Of a stretch of 64,000 nt of DNA, positions 62,698 to 64,000 are shown piece after piece; position 1 is the first letter of the stretch, and the number at the start of each line of letters is the position of its first letter. Source of the stretch: Anthropogastromicrobium sp963652495. Its GTDB lineage: Bacteria > Bacillota > Clostridia > Lachnospirales > Lachnospiraceae. The notes under the pieces were generated by a model. The model saw only the letters and a program-made list of their open reading frames with translations, was not told the origin of the DNA and searched no databases. A program made the position numbers and the translations under genes. The stretch is from the NCBI GenBank assembly GCA_963652495.1, contig CAVJTU010000001.1, positions 1 to 64,000 of the forward strand, read 5' to 3'.

Positions 62698-62748
62698 TGC
62701 CAGACTTTGCTGAAAGCAGATATATCTGTCTATGCGAAGTCTGGCATA
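62698..62748. repeat. Inverted repeat after the fucosidase gene
   Basis: ATGCCAGACTT (62698-62708) and AAGTCTGGCAT (62738-62748) are perfect 11-bp arms with a smaller GCAGATA/TATCTGT hairpin inside. There is no T run. It may still act in termination or mRNA stability. Confidence 0.6.
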
Positions 62749-62800
62749 AATTATGCTTGTGATACATAGATTGGCATAAGAATAAAAGTGAGTCAGTGCC

Positions 62801-63130
62801 ATGAAACGAAAATCAGGGAGACGAACACGAACCCAGAAAAAGCATCGTGTTCAGAGAAATTCAAGGATACGCCAAACAGAGCATATCGTGGATTGTCTTC
62901 ACCTGCCGAAGGATGTTGTGATGGGCGCAGAACTTACACAGCTTTTGGGCAATCGGGAAATGCAGGTGCGCAATTTTAAAAGGCTTCTTTCCTGCCAGGA
63001 AAATGAAATCTGTATTCTGGCTGGGAGGCATCGTATCCGGATTACAGGGCGGTATCTGGTGATGGCTTATTTTGCGGCAGAAGAGGTCAAGGTCACTGGC
63101 TGCATTGAATCGATCTGCTATGAGGAGTGA
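62801..63130 (+). CDS. yqfC: Sporulation protein YqfC (YabP family)
   Basis: A 109-residue protein of the YabP/YqfC family, made in the mother cell during sporulation. The basic N-terminus (MKRKSGRRTRTQKKHR) precedes the conserved domain (LPKDVVMGAELTQLLGNREM, 20 residues; then LAGRHRIRITGRYLV). It is paired with yqfD 119 bases downstream. This indicates a spore-forming lineage. Confidence 0.9.
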   Translation: MKRKSGRRTRTQKKHRVQRNSRIRQTEHIVDCLHLPKDVVMGAELTQLLGNREMQVRNFKRLLSCQENEICILAGRHRIRITGRYLVMAYFAAEEVKVTGCIESICYEE

Positions 63131-63141
63131 TATGCATAAGA

Positions 63142-63188
63142 TGATGCCAGGGTTAAAAGGTCAGAAAGCATTTTGACCCCAACATCAT
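63142..63188 (+). repeat. Family-1 repeat, short copy 5
   Basis: TGATGCCAGGGTTAAAAGGTCAGAAAG at the left joins CATTTTGACCCCAACATCAT at the right, a deleted version of copy 1. It lies between yqfC and yqfD, 11 bases after the yqfC stop. Confidence 0.65.
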
Positions 63189-63249
63189 AAGATAGCACTA
63201 ACGAACATATCTGCAATATCATAGACAAAATGGAATGGACGGTGAAGGC

Positions 63250-64000
63250 ATGGAACTGGGATGGACTAACCGGATTCAAATTTGCGTGAGCGGATCTGAG
63301 ACAGAACGTTTTTTCAATATGGCATCCTTTCATGGCATGATTTTATATCAGGTGCGCCGGACATCGGACGGTATAGAAGCAAATGTAAAGGCAAAGGATA
63401 TGGGAAAGCTGTGCCGCCTGAGGACGAAGACAGGTGTTTCGATTCATATCATTGAAAAACGCGGTCTTTATTTTTTGTGGAAAAAGACAAGAAAACGACG
63501 TGTGGGCATTGCATGTGGCATTTTGTCGTTTGTGGTTCTGTACGTGATGTCGTTATTTGTGTGGGATATTGAGTTTGGAGGCAATGTGCGCTATACGGAC
63601 AGCTACTTGCTCTCATTTGTCAAAGAGGAGGGCTTTTATCCCGGCATGCGAATTTCAGATGTTGTGTGCGATGTGCTTGAAAAACGGCTGCGAAACGAAT
63701 TTAATGACATTACATGGGTGTCAGCGCGCCTTGAGGGAACGAGGCTCGTTGTTGAGATTGAGGAAAATAATACCGCTGCGGTAAAGATACAGGAAGAAGA
63801 GCCATGCAGCATACGCGCCTCAAAAAGTGGTATCGTTATGAGAATGGTGACAAGGCGCGGTACACCACTCGTCAAAAAGGGCGACGCGGTAGTCGCAGGC
63901 GATGTTCTTGTGTCTGGTCATATCCCAATTTACAATGATTCCCAGGAAATCATTGCATATGAGCAGACAAACGCCTCAGCGGATGTGTGGATTGATTATG
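63250..64000 (+). CDS. yqfD: Sporulation protein YqfD, truncated by window end
   Basis: The first 250 residues of YqfD, a membrane protein of the forespore-engulfment stage. The frame stays open to the window end. It has a cytoplasmic N-terminal part (RFFNMASFHGMILYQVRR), one membrane helix (about 83-101), and an outer part with DIEFGGNVRYTDSYLLSFV and GIVMRMVTRRGTPLVKKGDAV (both typical, read in parts). Start at ATG 63250 after GGTGAAGG. phoH usually follows but is out of view. Confidence 0.88.
   Translation, partial: MELGWTNRIQICVSGSETERFFNMASFHGMILYQVRRTSDGIEANVKAKDMGKLCRLRTKTGVSIHIIEKRGLYFLWKKTRKRRVGIACGILSFVVLYVMSLFVWDIEFGGNVRYTDSYLLSFVKEEGFYPGMRISDVVCDVLEKRLRNEFNDITWVSARLEGTRLVVEIEENNTAAVKIQEEEPCSIRASKSGIVMRMVTRRGTPLVKKGDAVVAGDVLVSGHIPIYNDSQEIIAYEQTNASADVWIDY

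Noticed and set aside
1..64000. tRNA, rRNA or prophage genes
   Set aside because: No cloverleaf, rRNA core sequence or phage structural or integrase gene was recognised on either strand.

Overview
The window looks like a chromosomal segment from a spore-forming anaerobe of the Bacillota, most probably family Lachnospiraceae (class Clostridia). Support comes from the gene orders (ylxM-ffh-rpsP-khpA-rimM-trmD; miaB-mutS-mutL-miaA; radC-mreCD-PBP2-minDE-rodA-mgsA; yggS-sepF-ylmH), the single-chain clostridial FGAM synthase, the yqfC/yqfD sporulation pair at the right edge, AGGAGG-type ribosome binding sites with occasional GTG/TTG/ATT starts, and VaFE/SpaA surface proteins typical of gut Firmicutes. 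No species can be named from sequence alone. No tRNA, rRNA or CRISPR array was seen.

Layout. 1-6.1 kb: plant-polysaccharide (arabinan) use. Two ABC permease genes, both damaged (the first cut by the right end of an IS200/IS605-type element, the second frameshifted in a poly-A run), are followed by an operator-controlled GH51 arabinofuranosidase, a GH43 enzyme and L-arabinose isomerase. 6.1-9.9 kb: SRP/ribosome/tRNA housekeeping genes, whose promoter uses part of the araA terminator. 9.9-18.6 kb: an accessory surface-protein island with a frameshifted XRE regulator over an 18-bp palindrome, two paralogous exported proteins, and a ~1985-residue SpaA/VaFE repeat adhesin. Six copies of a 17-nt palindrome (GTGTCYGAnTCGGACAC) lie in the first 2.5 kb. 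18.6-20.3 kb: infC-rpmI-rplT with a long leader, a leader terminator and a probable ATT start for IF3. 20.4-24.2 kb: purL. 24.3-26.9 kb: class A PBP (minus strand) with Met in place of the catalytic SxxK lysine. 27-31.2 kb: yigZ, a LytTR/GHKL two-component system, an unassigned structured RNA candidate, and an NfeD/SPFH pair. 31.4-34.2 kb: typA and kduI. 34.4-43.4 kb: miaB-mutS-mutL-miaA-ynbB. 43.8-52.5 kb: rod-shape and septum-placement genes ending in mgsA and a DD-carboxypeptidase. 52.6-61.1 kb: small P-loop protein, DUF378 protein, HlyD-like protein, yggS-sepF-ylmH, aroB, lspA-rluD, PAP2 phosphatase, cytidylate-kinase-like protein. 61.2-64 kb: GH29 alpha-L-fucosidase, yqfC and a truncated yqfD.

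Two dispersed, non-coding inverted-repeat families occupy intergenic gaps. Family 1 (TGAT....GGGTCAAAA termini) has five loci, all just after stop codons. Family 2 (GTAACTATTCAG/CTGAATAGTTAC termini) has at least three loci. Both look like miniature mobile or REP-like elements.

The least explained parts are the ~160-nt structured RNA candidate at 29.4 kb, the palindrome-studded surface-protein island, the doubly damaged transporter beside intact arabinose catabolism, and the apparent loss of the catalytic lysine in the class A PBP.
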